Shown here in pieces: positions 46,755 to 58,766 of a DNA stretch of 64,000 bases. Within the stretch, counting starts at the first letter, position 1, and every line of letters starts with the position of its first letter. Source of the stretch: Hippophae tibetana (lineage: Eukaryota > Streptophyta > Magnoliopsida > Rosales > Elaeagnaceae); contig CM072810.1 of the NCBI GenBank assembly GCA_037013495.1, positions 59,453,449 through 59,517,448 of the forward strand, in the 5' to 3' direction. A program made the translations under genes and the position numbers. The notes below the pieces were generated by a model, which saw nothing but the letters and a program-made list of their open reading frames with translations, ran no database searches and was not told the DNA's origin.

Positions 46755-47055
46755 ATTTAAAAGTATTTTCCTTTAAGAACATTCCATTCAACTGAATCAT
46801 GACATTGCAATAACCTCTAAGCATGCTTAGAACCTAAAGCTTAGTTAAAAGAGGTGAGGTTTTTGAATCCCAAATTCCCTAAAGCTTTAGGTTTAGAAAG
46901 CTGATTCTATGCATCTAATGAATAGACTTCTTATCCAAGTCATAAATTTACCAAAAATTTCCATGAGACTTTATATCATAGGCAATTTAGAAAATCTCAT
47001 AGGTTAGGTCAGAATAACTTATATGATGAACTCCAACAAAACTTCCTTACCTACC
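46755..47055 (-). pseudogene. LINE 2 ORF2 segment upstream of the copia C insertion
   Basis: Minus-strand trace ALGNLGFKNLTSFN near 46870, then RLLQC and EWNVLKGKYF near 46770. This is the segment that immediately precedes the GnG..W.D.W region in plant LINEs, so it joins to 41767 across the copia element. Upstream of ~47055 the trace is lost. Confidence 0.7.
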
Positions 47056-47244
47056 TTAGATAATGATTTCTCTTTCTAGCCCTTTAACTTCTTACAAATA
47101 TTGTTCTTCAAGTTACCAAACAATCTTTTTTATTCCTTCTAGTCATAGTTGGCAGCCCCTAGTATCTTTCTTAGTAGTTGACACTTGTAAAGATTTCAAA
47201 GAAAATAGCTCGTCATCTCACTTTTATGTTAAAATTAATGTAGA

Positions 47245-47290
<46 letters not shown>

Positions 47291-47694
47291 TCATTCATTC
47301 TTGAAACCACCATTCTTAAGACTAATGAGTTGGGTGAAAATGGGAGAAAGCTTTCCGTTCTTGGTCCCCTTGTAACTAGATCATTCAGAACCAAAAGAAT
47401 CCTAAGTTAGAATGAGATTCTAACTCAACACTTTTTAAGATTTTGAGAAGAGTTTCTCTTTGGAGAGCACATTAAGATAAAAATTGTAAGTTGTGTTTGG
47501 GGGAGTTATTATCTATTGTGGGCCTCTATGGTAGAATCATTTGGATGCTTGAGAGGCGATGATGTAAACTCAATCAGATGCTTGAGAAGCAAATGTGAGT
47601 TGTTCGCGTTCGTTTATCTTTAACTTGTGAACTTAACTGTTACAAATCTATATAATAGCACCCAATTTACCAATTCAACATTTTGAACTATGCT

Positions 47695-47726
<32 letters not shown>

Positions 47727-47730
47727 AAAA
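47056..47730. other. Intergenic DNA with two trinucleotide microsatellites
   Basis: No gene seen. Contains (AAT)n at 47245-47291 (about 15 units) and (ATG)n at 47693-47726 (about 11 units), the second directly next to the foldback repeat. Confidence 0.8.
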
Positions 47731-48103
47731 ACCATAATTTATATGCACTAAACGACTAACTTTATGAACCTATTATTTTAAGAACGAGAGAAAATGACCT
47801 TAATTAAGATAACAACTCCTACTATTAATTCACCACTTCTAATAAAATAAACTACCAAGAAACATTAAAGCAAAATCAAGTAGTAGCAAATAGTATCACT
47901 TTTAATAAAATAAACTATCAAGAAACATTAAAGCAAATAAGTATTTGTTACTACTTGATTTTGCTTTAATGTTTCTTGGATGTTTATTTTATTAAAAGTG
48001 GTGAATTAATAATAGAAGTTGTTATCTTAGTTAAAATCGTTTTCTCTTATTCTTAAAGTAACGAGTACATGAATTTAGTCGTTTAATGTTATAAGTTATG
48101 GGT
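47731..48103. repeat. Foldback hairpin element (~162-bp arms)
   Basis: Arm 47731-47892 pairs with 47942-48103. Innermost bases are almost perfect (ACATTAAAGCAAAATCAAG and its complement); overall identity by eye is ~85%. The ~49-base loop contains a third, partial copy of the arm (TAATAAAATAAACTATCAAG and following). No clear target duplication. It could be a foldback MITE; a transcript would give a long dsRNA. Confidence 0.9.
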
Positions 48104-48900
48104 TGGTGGGTTGGTGCTAGTAATTTACTTTTAGAAAAAGTAAATAAAAATATTTTTTAAGGATATAATAGAAATTATTTTCTTTAAAAAAAATATATAA
48201 TTTAGTCCAAAAAAATTATAAAAACACGAGTTTGATTAAGGTTGAGAAATTAATCTAATTAATCCGTTTAAATTAAAAAATACAATCTGATCTGATCCAT
48301 CAGATTCAGATCGAATTAGATTAATAAATTTTATAGTCGGATCAAATTCGGATTGAAAATTATATATTTTTGTAAAAAGTTAAGTTATCATAAAAACTTT
48401 TTACCCCTAAGTGGTGTACTCTCATTAAAGTAAGTTATAAATAGTACACTCATAATTTTAGTATTCATATATACTTTCCTAAAAAATTAAGATATCATAT
48501 AAAATATTTACCTATTCATTCTATGTAACAGGTAATGGTTTTAATATTTAAAAAATTATAGTTATTTTAATTCCTATTTAATAGAATAAGGAATAAAATA
48601 TTTTCTTTCTTATTCTATTCTTCTTTAATTTGTTTAATTACTATTCTAAAATTTATCACTAGACATATTGCACGTGTAGATAGCTCTAGCACATCTCGAT
48701 ATTCATTGTTGTCCCTTAATCACAAGGCCCGAACTGATTAGCGAGTCCAAGGACCACAACGACGCAAGTAACACAAGGACTGATATCCAAATTCCAAACT
48801 AATTCCCATGGGCCTATATCCGTCCTACGCTCACCAGAAGTCATAACTCGTTCCAAAATGCCAAACGCTATTTGAGAAAATAAAAAAATTTATTTATTAA
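48104..48900. other. AT-rich intergenic DNA, no gene
   Basis: Contains a less AT-rich island at ~48660-48860 with no recognisable coding or repeat signature. Confidence 0.5.
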
Positions 48901-49911
48901 TAAAAGTTTATAATACATATTTGTTAAGAATGAATAAATTATTTTCAGATTTTATCAATTTATAATTTATTAATTTAAATAAATTTACAAAACATTCGAT
49001 TAAATGTAAATAGTAAAGTACAAAAATTAAAAATAATACACAATATTTTTAAGTAAAAAACAACTTAAGTCATAACTATAACTTAAAAGGAAAATTACCG
49101 ATTTCTTAGACAATATAAATTTTTTATTATGAAAACCAAATGTTTAAGTACAAATTCGATTTTATGTTACCCTCCCACGGATACTATCTCAATGTATCTT
49201 ACTTACAAATCTTTACTCTGTTTTCACAGTTTTTAATAGTAACATAAGTGATATCTAAACCAATATTTAAATAACTTTCCTGATAATCAGACACGTTCAC
49301 GAAATAATTACAATCAAGATTAGCATAAAAAACACAAGTGTTTGTGTATGTTTTAGCAAATTCTAGAGCTACTAGATTAAGCAAAAATTCAATTAAAATA
49401 AATTTTTAGAATTTTAATAATTGAATCAAATAATTATGATTATATATAAAATTATTTAATCTAAATATTTAATAGCTTAATAAAAAAATAAACTATAAAA
49501 ATATGAAGGAAATTCGTCAAAAAAAAAAAAACTATCGCCACGGAACAAATTTTTGAATATATATGATTACCTTAATTCCCCCTATCTCTTTGGATAAATC
49601 AAAAAGATAAATACATTAATGCATGAGACAACCTTTTGTTTCCTCGCCGCCAATGAACATATTCTATGAAGTGTTACTTCCTTCCTTTTTTTCTTTTTTT
49701 AGTTTTTCTTTTCAAATATCGTAAACATGTACTAATGAATGAATGAGTATAATCCTATGTGTAATAGTTATAAAAGATATACATGAAGTACGATTATCTA
49801 AAATTCTGTCATTTCTTTGAATTTTCTTGATAGACTTGATAGCAAGCTTAATAAAAAGTTTACATACAAATATTTTATCTACGAAAATAACCAACACTCA
49901 TAGACCTTACA
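48901..49911 (-). repeat. 3' LTR of the gag-only element (1011 bp)
   Basis: Aligns along its length with 53571-54865. Shared landmarks include CACAAGTGTTTG/CACAAGTTTTCG, CCAATGAACATATTCTAT and TGTGTAATAGTTATAAAA. It lacks ~250 bp present in the other copy. Ends CCTTACA. Confidence 0.85.
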
Positions 49912-51467
49912 AACTCTCCCTTTTACATTTTCGTGTAGCAAAACCTCTCACTCACATAATGACACTTATAGGAATAAGGTAAAAATACATTGATGTCCTA
50001 GACTTTATAGTGGAACTATTTTATGGTCCGATGAATCCATTTTCACTGCAACTTAAGAAGGTTACAAGTAACTTAAATGATATAGACAAAACATATGACA
50101 ACTTTGCTTAAAAATCTCGATGTACACTAGTTCAATTTACATAGAAATAAGCAAAGTATAGAGAACAATTATGTAGTGTATGCATTCATATTAATCAAGC
50201 TTACAATAAAACAAAATGATGTATTGTTAAAGCATTGACAAAAGCATTCTCCCTTTAAGAGTGTTTTTTCCTATATGCATAACAACATAAAACATAATAA
50301 TGAAACAATAATTCACTCTCCTCCTTTTTGACATACGAAAAGGACAAAATATAGGAGAAATTTCAAACTTAAGAACAATTGAAAAGAAATGTATGCAATG
50401 ATGTCATGGAGCTGAATTCGTCCTAAAGATAAAAAGGCAATGTCAATACATATCAATGAAAAAGTATAATGGTTTAAACTCTTCCTAAGTTCTAGTACTC
50501 CATAACTGTAAGATCAATTAATTAGTTAATAAATAAGAAAAAAATTAATTTTTTAATAAATAGCCACATAATGTAATAAACTTATTTAATCACAAATAGG
50601 CACACAATCAATTTAGAAATAATATTTTATTCAATTTTGATTATCTATTGTATAAATAAGCAAGTGGAGTAGAAGAGACATACAAACACACTTATTTACT
50701 TAAAAGTAGTATATATTGACATTTACTTAAAATTAGTATATATTTTTAAATTTCATAAATATGTCAATTAAATAATTTATGAAAATCAAGAAAGACTCAA
50801 GGTAATAAAGCTTTTATTTTTTTATTTTATAAATAAAGCACATGATTATTTAATTATTTTTAACTTCTATTGGCTCTTTATTTTTGTACCTACTAAGTAC
50901 ATTTTTATGAGCAATCAATTTTTGTACAATATTTTTAATTTAAAACTTTTTTACATGCATGAGCCATAAATCTAGTATGATAACTTTTAAACTAGTTGTA
51001 AGGTAGCCCTCTTCGCTCATTGCGATAGCTTCAAACATCACAATCGGTAACCCTTTCAATACTAGATGCCTCCATATGATAAAAAATTATAAAGCAAGAA
51101 ATATGTCTTAACATAATTTTACATCAAGATTATATGAAATCAGTTGGAATCCTAGAGTCTTTCAAGAGAATTTATAAACTTCAAACATAATATACATGTG
51201 TGTTTGTGAGTGTGTGAATAAATTCATATCAACATCGATCATCACATGTAAGCACACATCAAAATTGTAGAAACATTTATACAATAAACATCAAAACGAG
51301 TTAAGCCATTAAAACATGGTTATATGTGTATAAATATTGAATAAGTCTAATACCTTGTTTGCCAAAAAAGGATTCTACTTCTCATTTTTTAAAGTTGAAC
51401 TAATAAATAAAATAAAGAGAATAGAAATTGTTCTTCTAGGATCATCTAAGCACTCTAACAAAAGTAC
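49912..51467 (-). other. Internal non-coding part of the gag-only element
   Basis: About 1.55 kb between the polypurine tract and the end of gag. I find no pol motif in any frame. An env-like ORF, as in some SIRE elements, is not seen either. Confidence 0.5.
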
Positions 51468-53480
51468 CTAGTGGAATAGTAAAAGATGGTCAGGTGATCG
51501 AAAAAAGTAATATTTTCTCACCCAAAATTTCTTGAATTTTGGTTTCTCTATATTTTTGGGTTGAGATTCAACTACCTTGGTTTTCATATGTATGTTTTTA
51601 GACTTAGTTGTACTTTTAACTTTCATCCTAAAAGAAGATGCAATATGCATAGTAGGCCAGATAATGATAATGAATCTAGCATTAAAAGTATTGAATTTTA
51701 CTTGTCTTTTTGAACATAAGATTTCATGCTTATTCGTAGAATTTTTCAACATGTTACTATAAGTTTCATTCATTCTAGAATATGATGCAACATGCATAGA
51801 TGGTTAATAATTATCAGTCATACTATGTGAAACATAGAAATAATTATTAAATTTAGGAGCATTTATTAAAAATATACATTTTGGTCTTATATGACATTTC
51901 TTACCACAATGATGACAGCAAGCACAAACTTAACAAACATTTTTACCACAAGTACAATGGTGGTTTATGCACAAGTAGTAACAATAGGATTAGAGTTAAA
52001 GGCCCTTACAAATGTGGTTTTTGATGTGGAAGGTGTGGAGCTCTCATCCATATAACCAAGGCCACATGTATTACCATATGACTTGCCATAGATCAAAACT
52101 TTGTTCATTTTTTTAACACCTAATGTTAAACTTTTTATTGTCTCCTTCGTAACAACAAGTTATTCGTTGAGTTTACAGTTTTCTTGTTTTGTTCTTATAA
52201 GACTTAGATTAAAGTATCAATATGTTCATATAACTTTAAATTTTCCTTTTCTAAGACAAAAGTGTTTGCTTTTTGAACACTAATTATATCATTTAACTTT
52301 ACCACTTTATTTAAAAGCTTGTCTTTTTATTCCTTAGCATCTATATAATCCTTGAATAATTATTCAAAACTAGATGCATTATATTTAGCTAAAAGAAAAG
52401 AAGAGTTAACTTTCTCATCATCTTCATCTGAGCTAATGTAGGAGTGGTTTGAGCATACAATAGTTTTTGTAGTGAAGACATAGTAATTGGTTCCACCATC
52501 TTTTGAATTATTTTGTAAGTCATTTTTACTCTCTTTATTAGTAAGAGTAGTGTTGAGTACTCTTTTAGCTATCTTCTTATTATTTCCATGCTCAATAGAT
52601 ATATGACCAAAACCACTACACGTAAAGCATTGAGGACCAATAGGTTTAGATTTCTTACATTTGAGCCCCTAAAGTTAGGTTCCTTTGACATTTATCCTTG
52701 AAACAATTTTGTTGTCCCTTGTTTTGGAAATTGTTATGTTGGTTCTTTATATTAAGGTACTTTTTGAATATGTGAGAAAATGGAACAATAAATTTATCAT
52801 ATATATCATCATCACTATCCAAAATTACCTTTTGGGACCTTTTGAAGGTCACTTCTTTGTTCTTCTTAGGTGGCTCAAAAGTAAGCTTATATGTTTGGAT
52901 GGTTTTAACCAGTTCATCAATATTCAAGGTGTTCATATTTTTGCTCTCTTCTACAATAGTGACTTTCATCTTATAATCTTCTACCAACGAACTTAAAAAT
53001 TTTCTTAAAATTATAGGCTAAGGAATTTTCTCATAAGTGTCGAGCAAGCATTAGTAATATTGCAAAAATGAGCATAAAATTGATTAAACCTTTTTTTCTT
53101 ACTCATTTTAAGAGAGTCAAACTGAGATGTCAATAATCTTAGTTTAATTTGTTTCACTTGGAAAGTTCCCTTATGAGCAAGAGCAAGTAAATTCAAATGC
53201 ATCTTTCGCAATCTCATAGTTAAAGATGCGATGGACCTTGTCCATCGATACTGCAAAAAAATAGAACTTAACCCTTTTTTATTTGATACTAAGGAATTTT
53301 TCTATAGTGGTCCATTCTTTTTTGGTATTTATGGTTGTTACACCATCTTTGGTTATGGAGGATGGTTCCTAACCTTTAAGAACAAAATCCTAAGCTTTTT
53401 TATCTTGTCTAAGAAAAGCTTGCATGCAAGCCTTCCACTAAGGGTAGTTATACCCATCAAATAGTATGAGTCTAATAAAT
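51468..53480 (-). pseudogene. SIRE-type copia gag, broken
   Basis: From right to left: an N-terminal gag trace near 53470-53260, then ALAHKGTFQVKQIKLRLLTS and FNQFYAHFCNITNA at 53180-53040 (the gag-polypeptide core, UBN2 type). IDELVKTIQTYKLTFEPP follows near 52930. A knuckle CFTCSGFGH lies near 52610, where the last cysteine of CX2CX4HX4C is a histidine. A coiled-coil tail near 52380-52100 contains the repeat-prone EKENLKLYEHIDTL stretch. The end, PKFKKFWVRKYYF near 51530, is the linker that usually precedes protease; no protease follows. Multiple stops and shifts. Confidence 0.8.
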
Positions 53481-53556
53481 GACCCACCTTCTTTCATTTG
53501 GCTCATAAGTAGGTATGTGTTTCTAAGGATCAAACTTACTAATTGCGTTTAATTTA

Positions 53557-53570
53557 GGCTCTATACCAAT
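53557..53570 (-). other. Primer binding site of the gag-only element
   Basis: Minus strand ATTGGTATAGAGCC directly next to the LTR start at 53571, close to the initiator-methionine complement. Confidence 0.75.
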
Positions 53571-54865
53571 TGAAGGTTTATAATACTGAACTAATTAACT
53601 TAGAGAGGATGAATAAGTTATTTTCATGTCATTTAATAACCTAAATAAAACAACCAGTATAGAAATACGATATTTTTAGGTGGAAACAATCTAAGCCACA
53701 ATTATAACCTAAGAAGAAAACCACCGGTCCACTAGACCACCTAACTTTCCACTATGAAAACTAAATGTTTAACTACAAACTCGATCTTATGCTGTTCTCC
53801 CTAGGATAGTACCCTAATGCACCTTACTTACGAGTTCCTACTCTGTTTCAAAGTTTTCAAGATTAGTGTCAGCGGTATCCAGATCAACATTCTAATAAGC
53901 TTCTCACCAATCAGAGACATTCACGGAACAACTGCAACCAAAGTTAGCACAAAAAACACAAGTTTTCGTATGTGTTTTAGAATGAATTTAATAATAAATA
54001 ATCATAACTAAATGATTCAAAACATATATTAATTTAATTAAATCAACAAACAAATTTTAAAACTAATAGATTAAGTAAAAGTCCAATAAAGATAATGTTT
54101 TGAATTTTAATAATTAAATTAAATAATTATAATTACATATAAAATTATTTGATTCAAATATACAATAATCTATTAAAAAAAACTATATAAACATTAAAAT
54201 ATGAAATAAATTCGAAAAAAAAAATACTACCGCCCAACAAATTCTCCCAATATATATATATGATTACATTAATTTCCGAATTCCACACCTTTTGGTGACT
54301 TGCCACCAATGAACATATTCTATAAAGTGTTAATTCCTTTCTCTATCTCTCTCTCTTTTCCGACAGAGACTCCAATGAAGCAGATGATGTATATTTTCTT
54401 TAAATCTTTTTGGGCACAAATTTGTTTCCAGTGGCAAACTATATTCAACCTTAATAATTATATATATATGATAATAATAATAATCTAATAATATTATATT
54501 TAAATTATTTTATACTTATTTAAAATCTATTAAAAACCTTAATAATATAAAATAATTAAGTTTAAGACATTTCTTAAAAACATTGAAACATATTTAAAAA
54601 AATGTTAATTTATAACTTCATAATTTGATTCGAGTTTAAGTAAATATTTTATCAAATAAAAATAATTCATATATTATAAACAGTTTTAAAGAATGAATAA
54701 TTACAATATTATGTGTAATAGTTATAAAATATATACATGAAATACGACTATTTAAAATTTTAATGTTTTTCGACTTTATTTGATAGACTTAATAATAAGC
54801 TTAAAAACAAGTTTACATATAAATATTTTTTTCCACAAAAATAACTAATACTCATATATCTTACA
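53571..54865 (-). repeat. 5' LTR of the gag-only element (1295 bp)
   Basis: Starts TGAAGGTTTATAATAC, ends ATCTTACA. Longer than the left LTR because of AT-rich sequence near 54440-54690. Confidence 0.85.
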
Positions 54866-54870
54866 ATTAA

Positions 54871-57856
54871 CATAGAAGATAAATGTATGTTAATTATATA
54901 ATTAATAACAATTCATAAACATATTATACTCTTCTAAATCATTCTACAATTAACAATGTGAATATTTATCGCATAAGGTTTTTTATTTGTCTGAATTATT
55001 ACAATAAGTATATCAATATCTTCAACGAATTTCATCCATTTCATGAACTCAACTTTTAAAATATCATCATCTTAAATAAATAAAGTAACAATTCTACCTG
55101 TAAGATTAGATACAAACCTTAAAATGTGCATAAACAATAACAATATGTCAATAATTTACATTAAACAAAATCTAGATGAAAAAATGACACAATAAATCTA
55201 AAAAGATCACCCATAGTGATTGGTTTTATTTAAATAAAATAAAAATAAATAAAACTTACTCATAGAGAGAGTGCTGACTCTGGAAGAGGGTAAAATCTTA
55301 AAAAGATGAAAATGAAAAAAAAAGATCAAGATTTTAAGAGAAATTAGTTATGATCTAGGTTACGGTGAAAAGTATAATAGCATCTATAAATTAATATAAA
55401 ATAATATACACCATTTAAACTCTTAAAAAAATACCACAGTACATTATTTGGAAAAACATAAGAGGAAAAAAAAACTTAATAATAATTAAGTTTGGTTTAA
55501 CGACACGAATACTTGATATGTTTATATATATATTTTTTAATTTGATACATACATTTTCTTTTAACTTTTACCATTTACTTCAATTTTTTTTCATAATTTG
55601 ATTCATTTATTTTTAATTTTTACATATTTAATTTTAAAACTAAACTTTAAAATTATAACAAAGTAAGGGGATCAAAGCGTAAAATTATAAAATAAAGGAA
55701 CTAAATTTTAAGAAAAAAATAAAAAGATCAAAAAGTGAATATTAAAAAATATAGGAGCCAAATCATAAAAAAATTAATAAAAGAATCAAAATATAAAATA
55801 GATAAAAATATGAAAATATTTGCATACTTCACCTGTTAAGACATGCAACAATATAGTTTTTATTAAGAAAATTGTTAAGTTAAAAAAGTTGGGCAATTTT
55901 TTAAAACTAGAAATTACTTCTTTAAATAAGATCTCATTTAAAATTATAAACATACTTATATCATTAGTATTATTCCTTTATATTTATTAAAAAATTAGAC
56001 TGAAAGATAACTTTACTTTTTACTAGTTATTTTTGAAACTTAAAAAGCACCTTTTATAAAACTAATGTATTAAACATCTTACTAAACAAAAAGATTTGGA
56101 ATACATTTTTTTTTCTTGAAAGATATTACTATTTACTTGTCAGTTATTTTAGACTTTAAATTAATAATTTTAACAATATAAATTAATTATAAAGAGTTAA
56201 TGTAATTATAAGTATGTGTAATTTGTTATTTAATGAAAAAATATGTCATGTATATATGTATGTATATCTTATTGTAGTATAAATACATTTAAATTATTAA
56301 GTTTATAATAAATTTAAATTCAAAATTAAAATTAAAAAAGAGAACACAATTATATTTTATTGATATAATTTGTATATAATTTTATAAATATTACGTCTAA
56401 AGTTATTATTAATTTTTTGGTGAAAGACGAGTGTCTCCTCTTAACAAATGAGCTAAACTATAAATCATAAAAATAATATAAATATAATATTTTAATTATA
56501 ATTTTATTTAATATAGTTTTAGAAGTTATCTTAATTATAATGTGAAATCAAATTTTATTATATTATTTAAAACATATAACAAATTTATGATATTTAAAAT
56601 TTTCCATTATCCAAGTAAATCCATCTCTGACAAATATATATACATGAGTTGTGAGTGTACAACACTTTTTTTCCATGCTAGGCTGAGTGAGTATAATTAT
56701 ATTTTATATTCATAATATTTTGAATAATTTGTAAAAATATCTAAAATATTTATTTCATTATAATTATAATCATCTATATAGATAACGATAAAATTATATC
56801 CAACTTTAACATAATTACATTATTATTTATAAACTGTAACATAATTCTAACTTTAAAAATATAAGTTGTATATGTTTTTATTGTTATCCATACGTTTTGA
56901 ATATAATTACAAAAATTAAATATTTTAAATATTTTTATAAATTATCTTATACATTATTAAATAATTATAATAAAAGAAATATTTTTATAAATTATCCATT
57001 ACATTATAAATATAAAATGCAATTAGTCCCAACTGCAACTATCACTACACATGCTGTATCATTAAATACAAGGTAGCTAGCGATATTGATGAAGAGTTTG
57101 ATTGGTGTTGTAGCCGGCGATAATGATGAAGAGTTTGATTGCCGCTGGAAGTATGGATTTAATTAGGATTTTGATTGATTTTTAAAGAATTATAAATTCT
57201 AACGACTTTTATGAATTTTTAATTAAAGGTACTTGTAGATTTTGCTAAGATGTGATAAATTATAATGGATTTTATTTTATGAATTTTTATAGATTTATAT
57301 TAATAATAGTTGAATTAATAACAGAAAAAATATAAAAATAAAAAATATTTATAACTCTTAAAAATCTTTGAGCTCGATGAAATAATGACTTGAGATTTCT
57401 CTACGTATGATTTTAACAAAACAAGTCCATTAAATAAATATATTTTTTAAATTCCTTAACATCAATTTTTTTAATACATCTAACATTTTAAATATTTCTT
57501 ATAAAATTTTAGTTTAATATACCTAAATTTTATACCTCTATTAAACTAACTAAAAAATTTAACTGAATACAACCGTCTAACCAAATAAGCTTGCTAAGCT
57601 TTGAAACAGGCCGAGGCTATCAATGTCTGTTTTAGATACTAAATAACCAAAGAATAAATATCGCAGCTAGAGTAAAATATTTATTTTTACAACATTATAT
57701 TTTCAAAAATAATTTTTTTTCTAATAATAGTTTCAACTATAATATATTATGGATTATGCGATTCTAGGATTTATATTCCGGAGGTGTATCATATATAAAA
57801 TAAAGATTAATATTAATTATTTTTTAATATTGTTTATTTTTAATTAAAATGAGCAC
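54871..57856. other. 3-kb AT-rich intergenic DNA, no gene
   Basis: Very AT-rich throughout. The only structured items I see are a two-copy direct repeat at 57073-57141 and a tRNA-like TTTAGCTCATTTG on the minus strand near 56440. No coding frame of note. Confidence 0.5.
57073..57141 (+). repeat. Two-copy 37-bp direct repeat
   Basis: GTAGCTAGCGATATTGATGA at 57073 and GTAGCCGGCGATAATGATGA at 57110, both continuing AGAGTTTGATTG. It is a small GC-richer island in AT-rich DNA. Confidence 0.8.
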
Positions 57857-57861
57857 TACAT

Positions 57862-58062
57862 TGTCAAATAAAGAAGATCTTGTCGACAATTAAAGAAAAA
57901 AATCTCTCTTAATATCTTGAAATTAATATTGTATATTTGTATTCCTTGATTAGTTAAATTTGCCATATATAGACTTAAGTGGTTGTATATAATGGTGATA
58001 TAACCTTCGTACAAAACACAGAAAATATATAAAGATTTATTTCTTTGTTCCATAGTTTATTA
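57862..58062 (+). repeat. 5' LTR of copia D (201 bp)
   Basis: Starts TGTCAAATAAAGAAGATC and ends GTTTATTA (expected CA has become TA). A TATA-like CATATATAGAC lies near 57964. Matches 61091-61294. Confidence 0.9.
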
Positions 58063-58063
58063 A

Positions 58064-58074
58064 GGTATCAGAGC
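58064..58074 (+). other. Primer binding site of copia D
   Basis: GGTATCAGAGC one base after the LTR, identical to the core of the initiator-methionine tRNA complement. Confidence 0.85.
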
Positions 58075-58174
58075 TTTTAGAAAATCTTTTACGTTCTAGT
58101 TTACATTCTTTTGAGAATTTTTGATTCTTCATTTTTTGTGACTTCGTTTAGAGGATTTGCTCTAACTTGAATTA

Positions 58175-58760
58175 ATGTGATCGTTCAACGTAGATACAAA
58201 CAAATTCGAAACAATATCTGTCAAATTCAATGGCAAAAATTTTGCACTTTGGGAGTTCCATTTTTGAATTTTTGTTGAAGAAAAAAGTTTATCTGGAATT
58301 CTTGATGATTCTGAAAAAGAAGAAGGTGATGAAAAGATGAAGAGTAATTGGAAAACAAAGAATGCACAAATTATTACTTGGATACTCAACTCAGTTGAAC
58401 CTAACATTGCTCTAAGTCTCTTCTCAAGTGAATCAGTCAAGACAATTTGAACTTGAATATGAAATAGAAAATATCAGCTAAGAGGATAGAGATATTCACG
58501 ATTTCTATGTTGCAATGCTAAAGTTGTGGACAAAACAACATATGATCTCTTTTTTAACAATCTCACCTACTGCATATGCACAAACTATGTTCCTCGATTA
58601 ATAGCCAATTTGATTTTTGTTGGAAAACTAACTAATCATAATTGTTTAGTCTATTTTTCACCTAGTGGTGTGATGTGTAGGATCTTCAAATGAGGTGAAT
58701 GATCATAAAGAGGCATAAACATGGGCGTTTGTTCCATCTTGATCTTGATCCAAATCATTT
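58175..58760 (+). pseudogene. Copia D gag N-terminal part and deleted junction
   Basis: Reads VKFNGKNFALWEF near 58212 and IITWILNSVEPNIALSLFSS near 58370, the usual copia gag start (DUF4219/UBN2 type). After frame changes, a trace PRLIANLIFVGKLTNHNC near 58590-58645 belongs to the protease/pre-integrase boundary. So the region between gag and integrase has been collapsed by deletion; no CCHC knuckle remains. Confidence 0.7.
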
Positions 58761-58766
58761 GTTACT

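Larger units (their letters stand above)
48901..54865 (-). mobile_element. SIRE/Maximus-like copia element with gag only, TSD ATTAA
   Basis: ~1.0-1.3-kb direct repeats at 48901-49911 and 53571-54865 are LTRs in minus orientation. ATTAA flanks both sides (48896-48900 and 54866-54870). The polypurine tract sits directly beside the left LTR (minus AAAAGGGAGAG, 49914-49924) and a primer binding site directly beside the right LTR. The internal 3.66 kb holds a broken gag of the SIRE type (51468-53480) and then 1.5 kb with no integrase, reverse transcriptase or RNase H trace. It is therefore a gag-only deletion derivative that integrated as a unit, using proteins from another element. Confidence 0.88.

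Noticed and set aside
47245..47291. Trinucleotide arrays as CRISPR-like or functional repeats
   Set aside because: They are simple microsatellites without spacers.
47063..47410. 115-codon frame with a poly-Ile run
   Set aside because: The Ile run is the translated (AAT)n microsatellite; the rest has no domain.
56395..56475. Possible tRNA or SINE on the minus strand (TTTAGCTCATTTG A-box-like)
   Set aside because: No B box at a suitable distance and no stem pairing; too weak to annotate.
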